A stretch of 64,000 bases of DNA from Pomphorhynchus laevis (GCA_012934845.2 WNNJ02002219.1:186001-250000); one strand, 5' to 3'; counted from the stretch's first letter, positions 22,800 to 33,999 are shown. Notes: generated by a model not told the origin, from the letters alone. A program made the numbers and translations.

Positions 22800-25420
22800 C
22801 TACGGATCGCAACTAAATAGGATAGTTCAGCAGAGCTGCTAAATAGCGGTATTGTTCACGTATCCATTTGCAGAATCGTGATTTAAGGGTGATCAAGCTT
22901 GAAGCAGCAACGAATTCAGTGGGCAGCGAATTCCACATGTTAATTCACCTCCTCGAAAGTCTAAACATTTTCGGCAATCTGCCAAATCAAGATTTATATA
23001 AAACTCTACGATGTCCTCGCAACCTGGCAACACCACTAGTGAGTACAACAGTGGAATAACCCACCACACCATTCGACATGTGCCATCGACGAAACATTTC
23101 CAAAGCTATGAACATCTCACGTACCGACAACATTCCAATACGACTAAAACGTACATGATAATCACTACCACCTTAGCCAACACAGAGCCTTGAAATCCCC
23201 TAAGAATATACTTCAGGTTTAATAGTTCTAGCTTGGTGATAGGAAAACAAGCCTGAGTAATCAACTCCGCCATTCGAGTGCTTTTTCGTCTCCGTCGCTT
23301 CGACCACAAATGCACATATCTCGCCCAACTCGCCTGGCTCACCATCCACATCAGCATCAAACTCCGCCTTCTTCTGGTAACTTTTCGTCTCATCGCTGTC
23401 GGCTCCCCTTCGTTCATCAACCTTCCTTTCTTAGACGACACTTGCCCCACCTCGCTATCGCTGCATTCCCGTCATACCATCTTACTCCACGTTCCAAATT
23501 ACTCTAACAACTACAGTATCCGATCCTTCCTCGTTGCCGCCCCACTCGCCTGGAATCAACTCCTTCTCAACGTCCGCCGCGCTCCCTCCTTTATCACATT
23601 CAAACACCTCCTCCGTTCACACCTTCTCGACACATGATTTACATTTTTGTTTTGTTGTGGTCATGTAAGCGTGCGCTGACACGCTTTTGCCACGTTAAAA
23701 TAAATCTTTTTTAAATGCAGTATTCCAAGTGTGGCCGAACGAGGGAAGTGAATAACGTCTTGAACATTTGACAGCTTAACATGAGAAATGCGCATTTTAT
23801 ACAATAAAATTCCCGAGTAGCTTTATCTAGAGTAAAGTCCGTGTTCAACTTTGTTTTCAAAGATAGATGGGCAATAATACCGAAATCTTTATGTTGAGAC
23901 ACTTCCTCAGAGACAATGCCTCCAATTTAGTATCTGAGAGTTTCATAGGGGCGACTTAATTGCATAAAAACAAATTTTTCAACATTTTACCGTAATCCAG
24001 TAGATTCTCACGAATTGGGCAGATAGTTCAGATCATTTTGTAACGAACTTGATCAGCAGGACTTCTAATGATCGACCAAATTTTTAGATCGTCTATAAAA
24101 GCTAAATTAGAGCATGATAAGCGGAGTAGCAAATTATTTCGGAGTGCTATTATTCATAGTACTCCGGAATTAACATTCACCGAATCAGAAATCACACCTC
24201 CAACACAAACTCTGAAAGATCTATTCGATAGAAATTGCCTGGTCCACTCACAAATAAATGAATGGAGTTCATCATGATACAGTAAAGAGACTACGCCGTC
24301 ATGTGACACCCTATCAAAGGATTTCGAAAAGTCAAAGAATACTGCATGAATCTGAAACCCATCACTCAGAGCATCTTCTATTTTTCACTCACATATAGTA
24401 GATTAGTTAGGCATGAACGTCCAATCCTAAACCTATGTTAAGAACAACCAATATATGATCAGTTCAGATTATCTGTGATTCTACTAGCAATGAGTATTTC
24501 TAAGACTTTGCAGAATATACTGGTCAAACTGATGGGCCAAAAGTCTGCGCACAAGCTAGCAGGATGCTTTTTGGGAATGTGTCCCACAATTGCACAATTC
24601 CAACTATCAGGAATCCAAGATAAGTCCAAGCTATATCTGAAAAACAGAGTTAAACCATAACACAGTACGTTTACTATGGTTTTGACGATAAAGGGGGTAA
24701 TATTCTCTGGTCCCGGAGATGCAAATAAATCGAGCTATATAAACTCGTTCAACACCTCATCAACTCTGAGTGGACGAGCACAGCGCCGATGTGCAATCGG
24801 AACATACTTCCAACTAAAGTCACGCTCTATGTCAGTAATCGAAGCTTATACCGTTCTAAAATTGGAGTTTTAAGAGGCCCTGTTGAATACCGATAATCAC
24901 ATAGAGAGTACAAAATGATCGATATTGCAGATTGTTGCGTCATAACGAACACCTGAGACGTCCTTCAAACACATTGTATAGACCAAACCGAGTATAAAAA
25001 ACGTCCCTGTCACACAAGTAGGTTTTTAAATATGTTGAACCAGTATCATTTCAATTAACAGAAAGTCACTCAATACTTTCCCAATTTCGTGATGTGGTCG
25101 TGAAAAGCTACTACCCGATCTATGTGGGGGATGTTGAAGTCACCTAAAAGCAGAATCAAAGGATACGAAGATTAACTCAGCAAATGTAGTTTAAGAGAGT
25201 TAAATCTTAATTCATAGGACGGAGAGCGATAAAGGATACCGAATCGAGATCGCTGACCATTTCCCAGTGTAAAAGCAAGACCTTTAAACGACGATTCGAT
25301 ATCACCGTGAAAAGCAGAAATGTTCGATACCATGAGACTATTTCGCACATATGCGGCTACCCGGCTCCACGTTTACCACACTAGAGATCCGACCATATTA
25401 GAAAATAGTTAGAAATGTCA
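22800..25420 (-). mobile_element. CR1/Jockey-type LINE, split by another LINE
   Basis: From 25400 downward there are endonuclease remnants (LILLLGDFNIPHID near 25150). RT fingers follow at about 24740-24500 (SPGPENITPFIVK, WNCAIVGHIPKKH, FWPISLTSIFCKVLEIL), then motif A FFDFSKSFDRVSHD near 24330 and NRSFRVCVGG. The IDDLKIW motif C region is near 24090, and a clean frame 23902-23711 holds CIKCAFLMLSCQMFKTLFTS and LVRPHLEYC. The other side of the inserted LINE (23257-23712) continues with the C-terminal MWNSLPTEFVAASSL near 22940. Multiple stops and frame changes make it older-looking than the CR1/L2-like copies. Confidence 0.75.
23257..23712 (+). mobile_element. 3' fragment of the CR1/L2-like LINE inserted in another LINE
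   Basis: One clean frame to 23637 encodes the ORF2 C-terminus: VLFRLRRFDHKCTYLAQLAW, FLDDTCPTSLSLHSRHTILL, LAWNQLLLNVRRA, FKHLLRSHLLDT. The 3' UTR and GTTAAAATAAATCTTTTTT end follow. It lies on the opposite strand to, and interrupts, the LINE at 22800-25420, so it arrived later. Confidence 0.9.
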
Positions 25421-25446
25421 ACACAATCAGAGAACTGAGCACAATT

Positions 25447-26640
25447 TTGAAAAGAAGTGAGACTACATATAGATTGATTAGGAAATACTGCAAGTTGATG
25501 GCAAATGGGAGGGTCAAGGCAGCCGCATCATTATTATCAGATGATGGAGGAAAGGGAACAATACGGCCAGATGTGATAATTAATGGAGTGACAATGAAAC
25601 ATTTGTTACGGATCTACACCCTGAGCAGTCAGAAGTATGTGCAGATGTACTGCTTAATTAGCCTCTGTCATAAGCTAAGGAACATCCCTCTTCGACGTTC
25701 TTGGAACTAGACAGCGAGCCCATTGTTCGGGAAGCTAAATCAGTCTCTGGTTCAGCCAGGCCATCGGGAATCGATTCAGGTATTTGTAAGCAAATGTTGC
25801 TCTCTTTTGGGGAAACGTCAAGAAAACTAGCAGAAGTTTTGACCGAATTCACAGTTAAATTGACATCCGTACTTATTAAACCGGATGTACTTGAACCATT
25901 TGTTGGGTCTAGGTTGGTTGTCATTCCTAATAAAAACGGAGGAATCTGTCCGATTGGTGTGGCTGATGTCAGCTGACGAATAATTTGCAGGAAATCCTAG
26001 AAAAAAAATAATATGTGACCTGCAAGACGTTGCAGGTGTTGATCAACTATGTGACTTCCAACGCAGATGAATAGAACTAGCTATACATTCCATTAGAGAA
26101 AAATTCAAAAGTTGTCCCTCGTTTGGATTACTGTCAATCGACGCAATTAATGCTTTCACTCGCATAAATCATACAGTAGCTATTCATAATATACCTTATA
26201 TATGTCCCTCATTAGCTCGTAAATTTGGCGGTGGAACAATTTATTCACGGACTGATATAACACAGGAAGATCCTTTTGCAACGGCGATATTTGCGGTCAT
26301 TGTTGCCTCTAATTAAGCCGCATCAAAGAGCAATGTCCAAATATAACACAGCGACGATATGCAGACGACGCAAACTTTGTTGGCCTAATAGAGGAGCTGG
26401 AAATTGTATGGAGAATGCTTAAGCAACATGGTCCAAAATATGGTTATTTGGTGAACCCCGCAAAAATTTTGTTTAGACATCAAGAGAACACATTAATCAT
26501 TGAGGTATTAAGAAATATTAATAAGAAGCGTTTTCGTATTTATATTCTAGGATCGGCAATTGGTACAAAGAATTTAATGGGAAACACAATTGGGAAACGT
26601 ATATAGATACGTTTCATTAATGAAGCCCCGACTTGTAGAG
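25447..26640 (+). mobile_element. RPIG-family retroelement, internal part (R5)
   Basis: Plus-strand copy. Seen in order: TYRLIRKYCKLMANGRVKAA, GSARPSGIDSG, SRLVVIPNKNGGICPIGVAD, and motif A GLLSIDAINAFTRINHT near 26130-26180. Then RRYADDANFVGL near 26355-26390 and HGPKYGYLVNPAKILF near 26430-26475. The Cys-rich N-terminus and the C-terminal module are missing. It ends at the minisatellite that precedes the second CR1/L2-like LINE copy. Several breaks are present; divergence from R3 and R4 is high, so it is an older or separate lineage. Confidence 0.75.
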
Positions 26641-26714
26641 ATTCGCAGAATCGATTATCAAGTTGTTAAAGTTCTTACAATAAATAACATACAATCTAAA
26701 GTAAATACATCAAG

Positions 26715-26798
26715 CATCGACGACAACCCTCGACGACAACCATCGACGACAACCATCGACGACAACCATCGACGACAACCATCGACGACAACCATCGG
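26715..26798 (+). repeat. 13-bp minisatellite at a LINE 5' end
   Basis: About 6.5 tandem copies of CATCGACGACAAC. The array ends about 35 bp before the ORF1 ATG of CR1/L2-like LINE copy 2. The unit is unrelated to the 16-bp unit in front of copy 1. Confidence 0.92.
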
Positions 26799-26829
26799 TT
26801 GAAAAATTGATTGAAATACATTCTTACAA

Positions 26830-27838
26830 GTTTATGGGAGGACGTAAGAAAACAACTAAGACCGACACCAACTATGGACAACTGCAAGTACAGTGCTCGA
26901 TACACGACTGCAGCGTCTGGACAACAATCGCCTGCGACAAGAATAAGGCTAAAGAAGACTTCGTATGTGGTTTTTGTGCAAACAAGCTAATCTGAAACCT
27001 TTTCAATAAGCACATATCAACATCCAACACGTCAACTCAAACTACCCCCGTCGTTTCTAATGTCCTTTATCCACCCACCGACCCTGCCACCATATACACT
27101 TCCCATTCCATGTCATCTTCACTCCCCGACACCCCACGTCCCGTCCTTCCCGTCTCGTTTCTCAATAACTTGCATCCATCAATCAAAATCACCTCCACCA
27201 ACCTCCACTATCCTTCCACTCATAACCTTTCCTCACATCGCTTGCCACCCTCTTTATTATCATTATCCTCTATGTCTCCCGTCGTCAAACCAAATCCCTC
27301 CAAATCATCAACTGCCAGCTCTTCTATCGTGATCTCACCTACTCACGTCAGTCGTCCTCCTTTACGGAAGCGCTTTGCTTCTCGCGATCGTTGCGTCATT
27401 GTTACTAATATCACGCCTTCTAACTCCTTATCTCCACAAGCACGTCTAGACTACGATGTTTCTGCCTTCAGATCCATCCTCTCATCTATTGTTCCTGCGG
27501 ATAAACCATCCTTTTTCAAGGACATTTCTCCTGTCGCATTCATCCGTCTAAAAAAATCTTCTCAATTTAATCCTTCCCAGCCCCCTCTCCTAAAAATTGT
27601 TTTCAAGCATTGCTCTCATGCGTCTTCGGTCCTCTCTCAAAGATTTAAACTCATGTCATCTTCAACCACTCGAATTTTCCGCGATCGCGCCCCTTTTGAA
27701 ATTGCTCAAATCTCTTCAGCCCGCATCGAAAAACGCCGTCGCGAGGAAAACGGCGAAACGTCATTCTCCATCCGAAACATAGACGGAAATTTTCAAGTTG
27801 TTTACACCCGTCCAAAAATTCGATGGCGCTCCATCTCT
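26830..27838 (+). mobile_element. CR1/L2-like LINE copy 2, ORF1 only
   Basis: ORF1 starts with ATG at 26834: MGGRKKTTKTDTNYGQLQVQ, then the finger CSIHDC with CDKNKAKEDFVCGFCANKLI, which is intact here. A single stop follows at 26993-26995; the frame reopens and stays open from 27110 to 27859 with DRCVIVTNITPSNSLSPQAR, VAFIRLKKSSQFN and RRREENGETSFSIRN. The copy breaks off at the ORF1/ORF2 overlap, right after GATGGCGCTCCATCTCT, where a palindromic array begins. 3' truncation is unusual for a LINE, so a later rearrangement is likely. Confidence 0.88.
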
Positions 27839-27929
27839 ATGGAGCGCCATCTCTATTGAGCGCCATCTCTATGGAGCGCCATCTCTATGGAGCGCCATCT
27901 CGATGTTCTCCAAGACTTTGGAGAACATC
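27822..27929. repeat. Palindromes and 16-bp tandem array at a LINE break
   Basis: GATGGCGCTCCAT (27822-27834) is the exact reverse complement of ATGGAGCGCCATC (27839-27851), with a 4-bp spacer. The right arm is then repeated as a 16-bp unit about four times to 27901. A second perfect hairpin follows: GATGTTCTCCAA at 27902-27913 and TTGGAGAACATC at 27918-27929, with a 4-nt loop. Confidence 0.92.
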
Positions 27930-28955
27930 ACGTAAAGGGTATAGCACTGTCATCTTCCGGATTAGCAACTGGATTGATTGTAATTATTTATTAGAACCAA
28001 GACATTTTTTCAACCAGTGATAATAAAAATAAATATTATTATATACTAAATAAATTTAAAAAATGTATTTTTTAAACATAATTTAAAATATGAGGTTAAA
28101 CAAAAGTGAGGGCATTAAGGTAAAAGTTTGTTATATACCAAATTCTAAATATTTATGGAAATGTATAAAAATATGTATTTCTGATATATTTTTTATTAAA
28201 AAAACGTGTGGTCAAATAAAACATTTATTTTTAATTTTATAATTTTTTTTGTTAATTCTATAATTCTTTAGCAAAATCCGACCAGCAATATGAGTCCAAT
28301 TACTTGGTGTTATACAAAATATAAACTTCCATGGATGAACTGCTATGTTATCTACAGATAGGAAAATATAACATATTATATTGGGAAATAATTAAAATAA
28401 AATATTAATATTAATATTATAAAATATTAATATTATAATAATATTAATAGGTAAAATCTATAAATTGAATTTATAATAATAATGCTTAATAATATATTAT
28501 AATAATGCTTAAAATCGAATAACTTATTCAATTTTTTTCTTATTTTTATTTTTACCAATTCAGTATAATCTGATTCGAAAACTCTAGAGTAAGAATTAAG
28601 CGTCAGAATTATTTGTCTGAATTATTTGTATTAATTAATGAATTCGATTTCAAAATCGAATTTACTCGTTTGTCAATAATCAGATTTATTTTAGTAATAA
28701 TGATAACACTTATATAATTAATAATTTATAATTAGTAACTATATAACGTCTAATAATTAATTAACAAAAATTAATTAAAAAAATCTAACCATCAAGGTTA
28801 AAATTTGATGTTAAAATCATTAAATTTAACCGAAATTTTCTTAAATATCAAATTTATACATTAGCGGTGGAGGCTTTCTACAAACCAGACCAGCTAACTA
28901 AAATACAACTAAAAATACAACTAAAATATAACTAAAATACACGTATTTAAAATCA
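27930..28955. other. AT-rich gene-free stretch
   Basis: Mostly A/T with TAATATTA-type repeats (28390-28500). No coding or RNA gene recognised. Confidence 0.55.
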
Positions 28956-28959
28956 AAAA

Positions 28960-29250
28960 TCGTGTATTTAAATTTTCAAACACAACTGTGTTCATCATCA
29001 GGAATTGTGTCAAACAGCTCACAAATTAATAATGCATTGATAAAAAACAACTACACATCGGTGTTCAAAGAACAAAATAATAATACACTAGTCCGCACCG
29101 ACTGGATCTTCGGGGGGGAGGTGAAAGACCCCGGATGGTTTAGTGGGAGGGCGGCGTTTTGGATTGGCTGAAGGGATTAGATCTCACTGGACCTGAGGCA
29201 TTGAAGGGATAAGACTTTAAAAGAAGAAGACAAAGAAGAAACTTTTGACG
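28960..29250 (+). mobile_element. 3' tail of the I/Jockey-like LINE
   Basis: GGGAGGTGAAAGACCCCGGA, TGGTTTAGT, GGCGGCG, GATCTCACTGGA and CTGAGGC match, with changes, the reverse complement of 6380-6450 in the LINE at 6340-8700. The fragment ends in an AAGAAGAAGAC-type purine run, the probable 3' simple repeat of the family. Confidence 0.65.
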
Positions 29251-29319
29251 TTTTTGTCTTTATTTGACAATTGAAATTCATCCATGTTATTTATTTTATT
29301 AAAAAAATCTTATTTATAT

Positions 29320-29595
29320 TGATACACTTAGCAGAAACGAGTTTGTATTACAATCAAAAATCAAAAAATATATAAAAAATATATAAAAATCAACAAAACA
29401 AAAGCAATTACTAATTTACAAGAAATTCGTTGCAATAAGAAAATCTTTTGCAGACAAAATAAATCTTTCTTTTCTTTTGATTGCAATTGAATTTTTGTGA
29501 ATTAGTAATTGTTTGTGTTTCGTTGATTTTTATATTTTTTTATATTTTTATATTTTTGATTATAATACAAACTCATTTCTGCTCAGTGATAAACT
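29320..29595. repeat. Foldback MITE, family B, about 275 bp
   Basis: The left arm starts CACTTAGCAGAAACGAGTTT near 29327. The right arm, reverse-complemented, starts CACTGAGCAGAAATGAGTTT from 29588 downward. The arms pair imperfectly for about 110 bp around a spacer of about 45 bp. Just outside, AAACTTAGCGGAAACGAGTA at 29593 looks like a further terminal fragment. No coding content. Confidence 0.78.
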
Positions 29596-29599
29596 TAGC

Positions 29600-30035
29600 G
29601 GAAACGAGTATATGTTTGAAGAACAAAACAAGTATAAAACGAGTATAATATAAAACGATCAACTGTATAAAATATCTTTTTTGTCATAAGGCTACCAGTC
29701 TCCGCTAATTATATTAAGCACCAAATGTAGCTGCCATTATGCATTATTAGTTTGTTTCTAGTATAATTAAGCAATCAATCAAGTAATTCTATCACTTTAT
29801 TCGGTTTTCGGATACCGTCTAAAAGGATATTAGTCATCCGGGTTAATTGAATTTCATAATCCCGACAAATCAAATTTACTGGGAAATTATATCTCCTGAT
29901 TGATTACACTCGCGAATAGGTAGTTTCCAAAGAGATGTGTATTAACATGAAAATTTATTATGATAGCACAATAATCTAATTAATTATTTTCTTTAAACGT
30001 TCTGTAGATGAATGCAGCAGAAGTCAAAAAATTTA
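29600..30035. other. Gene-free stretch
   Basis: AT-rich with no recognised motif; ends at a TTATTATTATT run that marks the 3' end of the next LINE. Confidence 0.5.
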
Positions 30036-30039
30036 TTAT

Positions 30040-30640
30040 TATTACAGGTCATAGCCATAAGGCTGTTTTGATCGCTCACAAAAAAAACAAATTAATACAA
30101 GAAAAAAATATCAAAAAAAACCATTCAGTTATAAAACAATTCAGAACCATGGGTACTGCAGCAACCCCCACTCGTTCTCATTTCGAATCCAGTTCTTTAT
30201 ATTAGATTTAAATTCATTGATTGTATGCACCGCAACGACATCAACGGGAAGACGATTTCAAACATTCACAGCTTGATGGGACAGTCGGAAATGACGATGG
30301 TATTTTCCGTGCTCATGTACTACTAGTACTTTCGAGTGCCCTTTACGTTCATCCCGTTCATTGAGTTCAACTCTATTTGCTGGAAAATTTTCATCTTTAT
30401 TAATTAGTCGATACATAGCAAGAAGGTCGAAAAGAAGGAACCTTCCACGCACTGTCGGCATATTCAAACATTTTAATCGTGTCTAATAGAGAAGATATCG
30501 TACCTGAGGACATAATTTCGTAAATCGTCGAAGTATGAGCTCCAATTGATCAAGTTCTGTACGCGTACACGGAAAGACTGCTGGCGACACATAGTCTAAT
30601 ATCGGTCTTATAAGAGCATTATATTATAAAATTATCATTA
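30040..30640 (-). mobile_element. LINE 3' end (CR1/L2 group, second family)
   Basis: From about 30620 downward: ALIRPILDYVSPAVFPCTRT, LNMPTVRGRFLLFDLLAMYR, then RVELNERDERKGHSKVLVVH, and NRLPVDVVAVHTINEFKSNI near the end. This is the usual C-terminal order downstream of an RT. The 3' UTR GTGAGCGATCAAAACAGCCT then TATGGCTATGACCTGTAATA ends in TAA repeats. A shorter copy of the tail lies at 16376-16440. 5'-truncated, with at least one stop. Confidence 0.8.
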
Positions 30641-30649
30641 AATTATTCT

Positions 30650-31640
30650 TAGCAAATTCAGTTCTTATATTTTGTAAGATCGTTAACACAAGGCTTTGAT
30701 TCAGTGCATGCCATTGATATTTTAGATAAAACAGCGAATGCTGTTTTAAACCTACTATGATTTAGCTGAACAATATTGAATCCCGTTGAATATAAATAAT
30801 GTTGAATATATTAATTTTTTAAATATATTCAACATTTAATAATGTTGAAATATTAAAATTCATTATAATGAATTTTTATGAATTTTTAATGAATTTTATA
30901 ATTTTAGTTAGCTGATTTCAGTTAGCTGATTTAATTTTAACGAATTTTATAATTTTAATTTAAAGAATTTGATTAATTTTTTATGAAGTTAATAAACTAA
31001 TTTAATATTTAAGTATTTTAACTTTTATTTTATATTATTTAGAAATTAATATTATATTTGAATAAGTTAATATTAAGTTAATTAGGTTTATTAGGTTCAT
31101 ATGCTAACATCTAAAACATTTGCCCGTTTAAAGCTACTAATACTGAAGAACCATAAAATATGATATCAAAATTCATTTATTTCTGAATTCTGGGCTATTC
31201 GTGAATATTTATGATGTTATATAATCACCCATCTTAGATTGCATAGATTATATTAGCGTTTATTAAACTAAAGTTTATTTTAGTTTAATAAACTTTAGTT
31301 TGTTAAATAAAATAAGTTTAAATAAATTTGTATTTAAACTAAAGTTTAAATAAACTTTAGTTTATTTCCGTTAAGTTATTGATTTTCAATATTAACATAT
31401 TTAAACCAAACCCATATTATATAGTATCGTACAATATAATTGATCGTATATTGTAAGTTAACGCATATATCGACGCATATATCAACGCATATATCGACGC
31501 ATATATTAGTAAATATTGGTGATCAAATATTTGATAGCAAATGTGAGTAAATATTATTAAGAACATTTAGCATTTCGAATATAGCAGGTGAAAATAATTA
31601 TTTTAAATCAATATTTGGAAGTACTGAAGAACCATAAAAA
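30650..31640. other. AT-rich stretch with A/T palindromes
   Basis: 31255-31375 is a cluster of AAACTTTAGTTT-type inverted words able to form long A/T hairpins. 31460-31507 is a small minisatellite, annotated below. No gene seen. Confidence 0.5.
31460..31507 (+). repeat. 12-bp minisatellite, four units
   Basis: ACGCATATATCG repeated four times with single-base variants. Confidence 0.85.
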
Positions 31641-31649
31641 ATACTGAAT

Positions 31650-31800
31650 TAGGAATTAGGACCGAAACATGATTACATTGCAGTTTCTCCTATACATCAT
31701 CTGTTATTTATTAATCAATTCATAAAAGTTGATTTTAATTTTCAATTTCAATTTTTTATTTTAACTTGATATAGGTTTAATTAAATCTTATAAAATTATT
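31650..31800 (+). repeat. Penelope-like tail copy
   Basis: AGGACCGAAACATGATTACA, TTGCAGTTTCTCC, then CATCTGTTATTTATTAATCA and AATTCATAAAAGTTGATTTT: a diverged copy of the tail described for 41230-41560. Confidence 0.65.
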
Positions 31801-31839
31801 TTTATATTAATAGAGTAAAATGGAGGGCTTAATCTCACA

Positions 31840-32080
31840 TAGCCGACCCTGCCTCAAAGCGGGACGAATGCTGAAGAATAAGAAGAAGATATCAAATCAA
31901 CAAACTGATAGTTAAAAGATGCTTATAATTTGCTGGGCCATTTTCAGGGCCCATCTAGCTTTCTTCAGGATACGTTTTAGTCTATCCAGGTCAGCTTTTG
32001 CTGACCAGTTCACCGTAATGGTGAACCCCAGGTATCTTACTCGACTTGTGAAGGTAGGGAGTGGTTGATTAGTCAACCAA
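31840..32080 (-). mobile_element. 3' fragment of the I/Jockey-like LINE
   Basis: 31930-32075 matches 6600-6740 closely (CAGGGCCCATCTAGCTTTCT, AGGTCAGCTTTTGCTGACCA, GAACCCCAGGTATCTTACTC), and covers the end of the RT frame plus 3' sequence. GAAGAATAAGAAGAAG lies at its 3' side. Confidence 0.78.
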
Positions 32081-32259
32081 AATTATATTAAATTTTTAAA
32101 TTATTTATTATTTTATTATTTTTATTTATCATTATATTTAATTTATGACTAATTTAATATACGTAGACAGTTACCAGATCTGATGTATCAGATCTGGTAA
32201 CTCAACCTGGTATGACAACGGAGGCACTTTCAACGAATGTATTTTTTCTGATGCTAAAA

Positions 32260-32320
32260 GAAGTTGGTGAAATATCAAAAATTAATTTTTTTGATCCTGC
32301 TCCCGAAATTCAATAAATTG
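32260..32320. repeat. Partial arm of MITE family A
   Basis: GGTGAAATATCAAAAATTAA then TTTTTTTGATCCTGCTCC matches the inner and outer arm words of the 856-1038 element. Only one arm is recognisable. Confidence 0.5.
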
Positions 32321-32374
32321 ATTATTTAATTAATATTTATTATTGGGATGGATAATAAAAAATATATTTTAGTT

Positions 32375-33480
32375 CTTTTATATCTACATTAAAAACACTT
32401 TCTGTTTATATGAATAAAATACTTAAAGTAATTAAAGCATACATCAAAAAATATTGCAAGGTAATCGAAATTAATACCGGTATAAAACACTATTTCAGTA
32501 TTAATTCTACATAATAAAGATAATTAATAAAGATATGTATAAAGAACTTACTAAATTAAAGGATAATTATATAATAACAACTATTGATAAAGCTAGTAAT
32601 AACTTTGTCTTCATATGCAAAAAGCTTTATTATGATATACTAATGAAAGAGGTTAATTCTAATGATTTAAATGTAAATCCAACATATGAACGTAGTGAGT
32701 TGAGTTTAGAAACAATTATTACAAGTCACTGTTCTATAATGGATAAAAAGGGTATAAAGGTTGAATTAGATAATAAAACTATACCTATATTATATTGGAA
32801 TCCAAAATTACATAAAAATCCAATAAAACCTAGGTTCATATGTAGTGCGTTTAAATGTACATTAAAACCACTTTCTGTCTATATGAATAAAATACTTAAA
32901 GTAATCAAAGCACACTTCAAAAAATATTGCAAGGTAATAGAAATAAATACTGGTATAAAACACCATTTCAGTATTAATTCTACATAATAAAGATAATTAA
33001 TAAAGATATGTATAAAGAACTTACTAAATTAAAGGATAATTATATAATAACAACTATTGATAAAGCTAGTAATAACTTTGTCTTCATATGCAAAAAGCTT
33101 TATTATGATATACTAATGAAAGAGGTTAATTCTAATGATTTAAATGTAAATCCAACATATGAACGTAGTGAGTTGAGTTTAGAAACAATTATTACAAGTC
33201 ACTGTTCTATAATGGATAAAAAGGGTATAAAGGTTGAATTAGATAATAAAACTATACCTATATTATATTGGAATCCAAAATTACATAAAAATCCAATAAA
33301 ACCTAGGTTCATATGTAGTGCGTTTAAATGTACATTAAAACCACTTTCTGTCTATATGAATAAAATACTTAAAGTAATTAAAGCACACTTTAAAAAATAT
33401 TGCAAGGTAATCGAAATTAATACTGGTATAAAACACTATTTCAGTATTAATTCTACAAAGAATTTTTAGAACAGACAAAA
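32375..33480 (+). repeat. 473-bp tandem repeat of a Penelope-like RT segment (about 2.3 units)
   Basis: Frames 32535-32987 and 33008-33469 are the same sequence offset by 473 bp and almost identical. 32375-32515 is the end of a further, more diverged unit. Each unit encodes the N-terminal RT region: KLKDNYIITTIDKASNNFVF, ICKKLYYDILMKEV, YWNPKLHKNPIKPRFICSAF and LKPLSVYMNKIL. Near identity points to recent duplication. Confidence 0.9.
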
Positions 33481-33860
33481 GAAATAAGTTTTCAAAATAT
33501 AAATACATACGATTTTAGTACGCTTTATACAAATCTAGATTTAGTAGATATTAAAGAAGCGTTAGTAAAATTAATTAATCTTATATTCGGTAAAAGATAT
33601 ACATATATATGTTATAATAATTATAACGCCTATCTAACAAAAATTAAACCATCAAGTAAATATAAATATATGGATAAAATTGAATTAATAGAATCCTTAA
33701 ATATTTTGATAAATCAAAATTATTTAAAAGTAGGGGCATCTATAAGGTGTTCCAATGGGAGGTAATAGTAGCCCAATTATAGCTGACTTGTTTTTAGGCT
33801 TTATAGAATATGAATTTGTTCATAACTGTTTAAAAAATAAATCTAAATTATATAAAGATA
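32375..33860 (+). mobile_element. Penelope-like element, RT region
   Basis: After the tandem segment (see the 473-bp repeat) the reading continues with INTYDFSTLYTNLDLVDIKE, YTYICYNNYNAYLTKIKPSS, then PMGGNSSPIIADLFLGFIEY and EFVHNC. The DKASNN...K..Y start, PKLHK block, DFSTLYT motif A and PMGxxSSPxxAD motif B are those I associate with Penelope-like RTs. The element looks broken and lacks its 3' part here: from 33880 the sequence is joined to an inverted tail. Other pieces of the same family lie at 34000-47600. No GIY-YIG endonuclease domain was recognised. Confidence 0.78.
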
Positions 33861-33869
33861 TGAAATATA

Positions 33870-33970
33870 TCAAATCAGCTAACTGAAATCAAAATTTAAT
33901 AATTAAATAATAAAATAAATAATTGTTTTAAGATTTAATATTTTTTAAGATTCTTATATATATGTTTCGA
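33870..33970 (-). repeat. Inverted Penelope-like tail end joined to the RT
   Basis: ATCAAATCAGCTAACTGAAA then TCAAAATTTAATAATTAAAT is the reverse complement of the tail end seen at about 38200-38270. The same junction, in mirror image, occurs at about 40840-40910. Confidence 0.75.
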
Positions 33971-33999
33971 TAAATTGAAGATATATGTGTATTTAACTG

